This document shows positions 5,212 through 5,314 of a stretch of DNA of 5,314 nucleotides, piece by piece. Under the pieces are notes generated by a model that worked only from the letters and a program-made list of their open reading frames with translations, did not search any database and was not told where the DNA came from. The stretch lies in contig CAYJLG010000079.1 of NCBI GenBank assembly GCA_964371035.1, positions 1 to 5,314 on the forward strand, read 5' to 3'. Position numbers and translations under genes: made by a program. Numbering within the stretch: position 1 is the stretch's first letter; every line of letters starts with the position of its first letter. This stretch comes from UBA1535 sp964371035 (GTDB lineage: Bacteria > Bacillota > Clostridia > Tissierellales > Sedimentibacteraceae).

Positions 5212-5314
5212 TTAAAATTCTAAAGTTCCTATAGCTTCTTCTACTTTTTTGACTATGGATTCATCGATAATCAAATTTTCACATTTATTGATATCTTCGT
5301 ATAAAGGTCTGTCT
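5212..5314 (-). CDS. hutH: histidine ammonia-lyase, C-terminal fragment
   Basis: Only the last 33 codons are in the window; the gene runs off the right edge. The frame reads DRPLYEDINKCENLIIDESI followed by a Lys/Glu-rich helix ending EEAIGTLEF, then TAA at 5214-5212. DRPLY-DI, then a short helix and a VE--IG-L ending, is the typical C-terminus of histidine ammonia-lyase (HutH). That enzyme removes ammonia from L-histidine to give trans-urocanate, the substrate of the adjacent hutU. The MIO-forming Ala-Ser-Gly and the rest of the active site lie outside the window, so catalytic integrity cannot be judged. The tail is too short to exclude a close aromatic-amino-acid lyase relative on sequence alone, but its position directly upstream of hutU makes HutH by far the best reading. 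It is separated from hutU by 184 nt with a hairpin in between. Confidence 0.85.
   Translation of the reverse strand, partial: DRPLYEDINKCENLIIDESIVKKVEEAIGTLEF

Noticed and set aside
1..5314. tRNA, rRNA, CRISPR array, insertion sequence or attachment site
   Set aside because: No tRNA-like cloverleaf, no regularly spaced repeats, no transposase motifs and no paired terminal repeats were seen on either strand.

Overview
The window carries most of a histidine-utilisation (hut) cluster, with every recognisable gene on the minus strand. Reading 5'->3' on that strand from the right edge, the order is: the last codons of hutH (histidine ammonia-lyase), hutU (urocanate hydratase), ftcD (glutamate formimidoyltransferase), hutI (imidazolonepropionase) and fchA (formimidoyl-tetrahydrofolate cyclodeaminase). 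Together these encode the route histidine -> urocanate -> imidazolonepropionate -> N-formimino-L-glutamate -> glutamate + 5-formimino-THF -> 5,10-methenyl-THF + ammonia. The one-carbon unit is therefore kept on folate instead of being lost as formamide or formate.

The DNA is A+T-rich, with A/T-ending codons, many AGA arginine codons and strong GAGG-type ribosome binding sites. The urocanase is the long (about 670-residue) form, and the formimino-transferase and cyclodeaminase are separate proteins, whereas in animals they are fused. This combination suggests a low-GC anaerobic amino-acid fermenter, most likely a Clostridia/Tissierellia-type Firmicute, with Fusobacteria as the alternative. The genus cannot be told from the sequence.

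Layout: 1-123 is 3' flank with no recognised gene and a weak plus-oriented hairpin plus T-run. 124-738 is fchA, 766-2004 hutI, 2064-2954 ftcD and 3006-5027 hutU. The gaps inside hutU-ftcD-hutI-fchA are short (51, 59 and 27 nt), so these four are probably one transcription unit. A GC-rich hairpin sits between ftcD and hutI. The hutH-hutU gap is longer (5028-5211). It holds a long perfect hairpin after hutH, a TATAAT box overlapped by an inverted repeat, and an A/T inverted repeat next to the hutU Shine-Dalgarno. It may therefore be a transcription boundary with its own promoter. 5212-5314 is the 3' end of hutH.

The protein content is ordinary hut catabolism and I see no new biochemical system. 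The points worth a second look are non-coding: three hairpins whose U-tracts all lie on the strand opposite to the genes, the possible operator over the hutU -10 box, and a small tandem duplication inside hutU.
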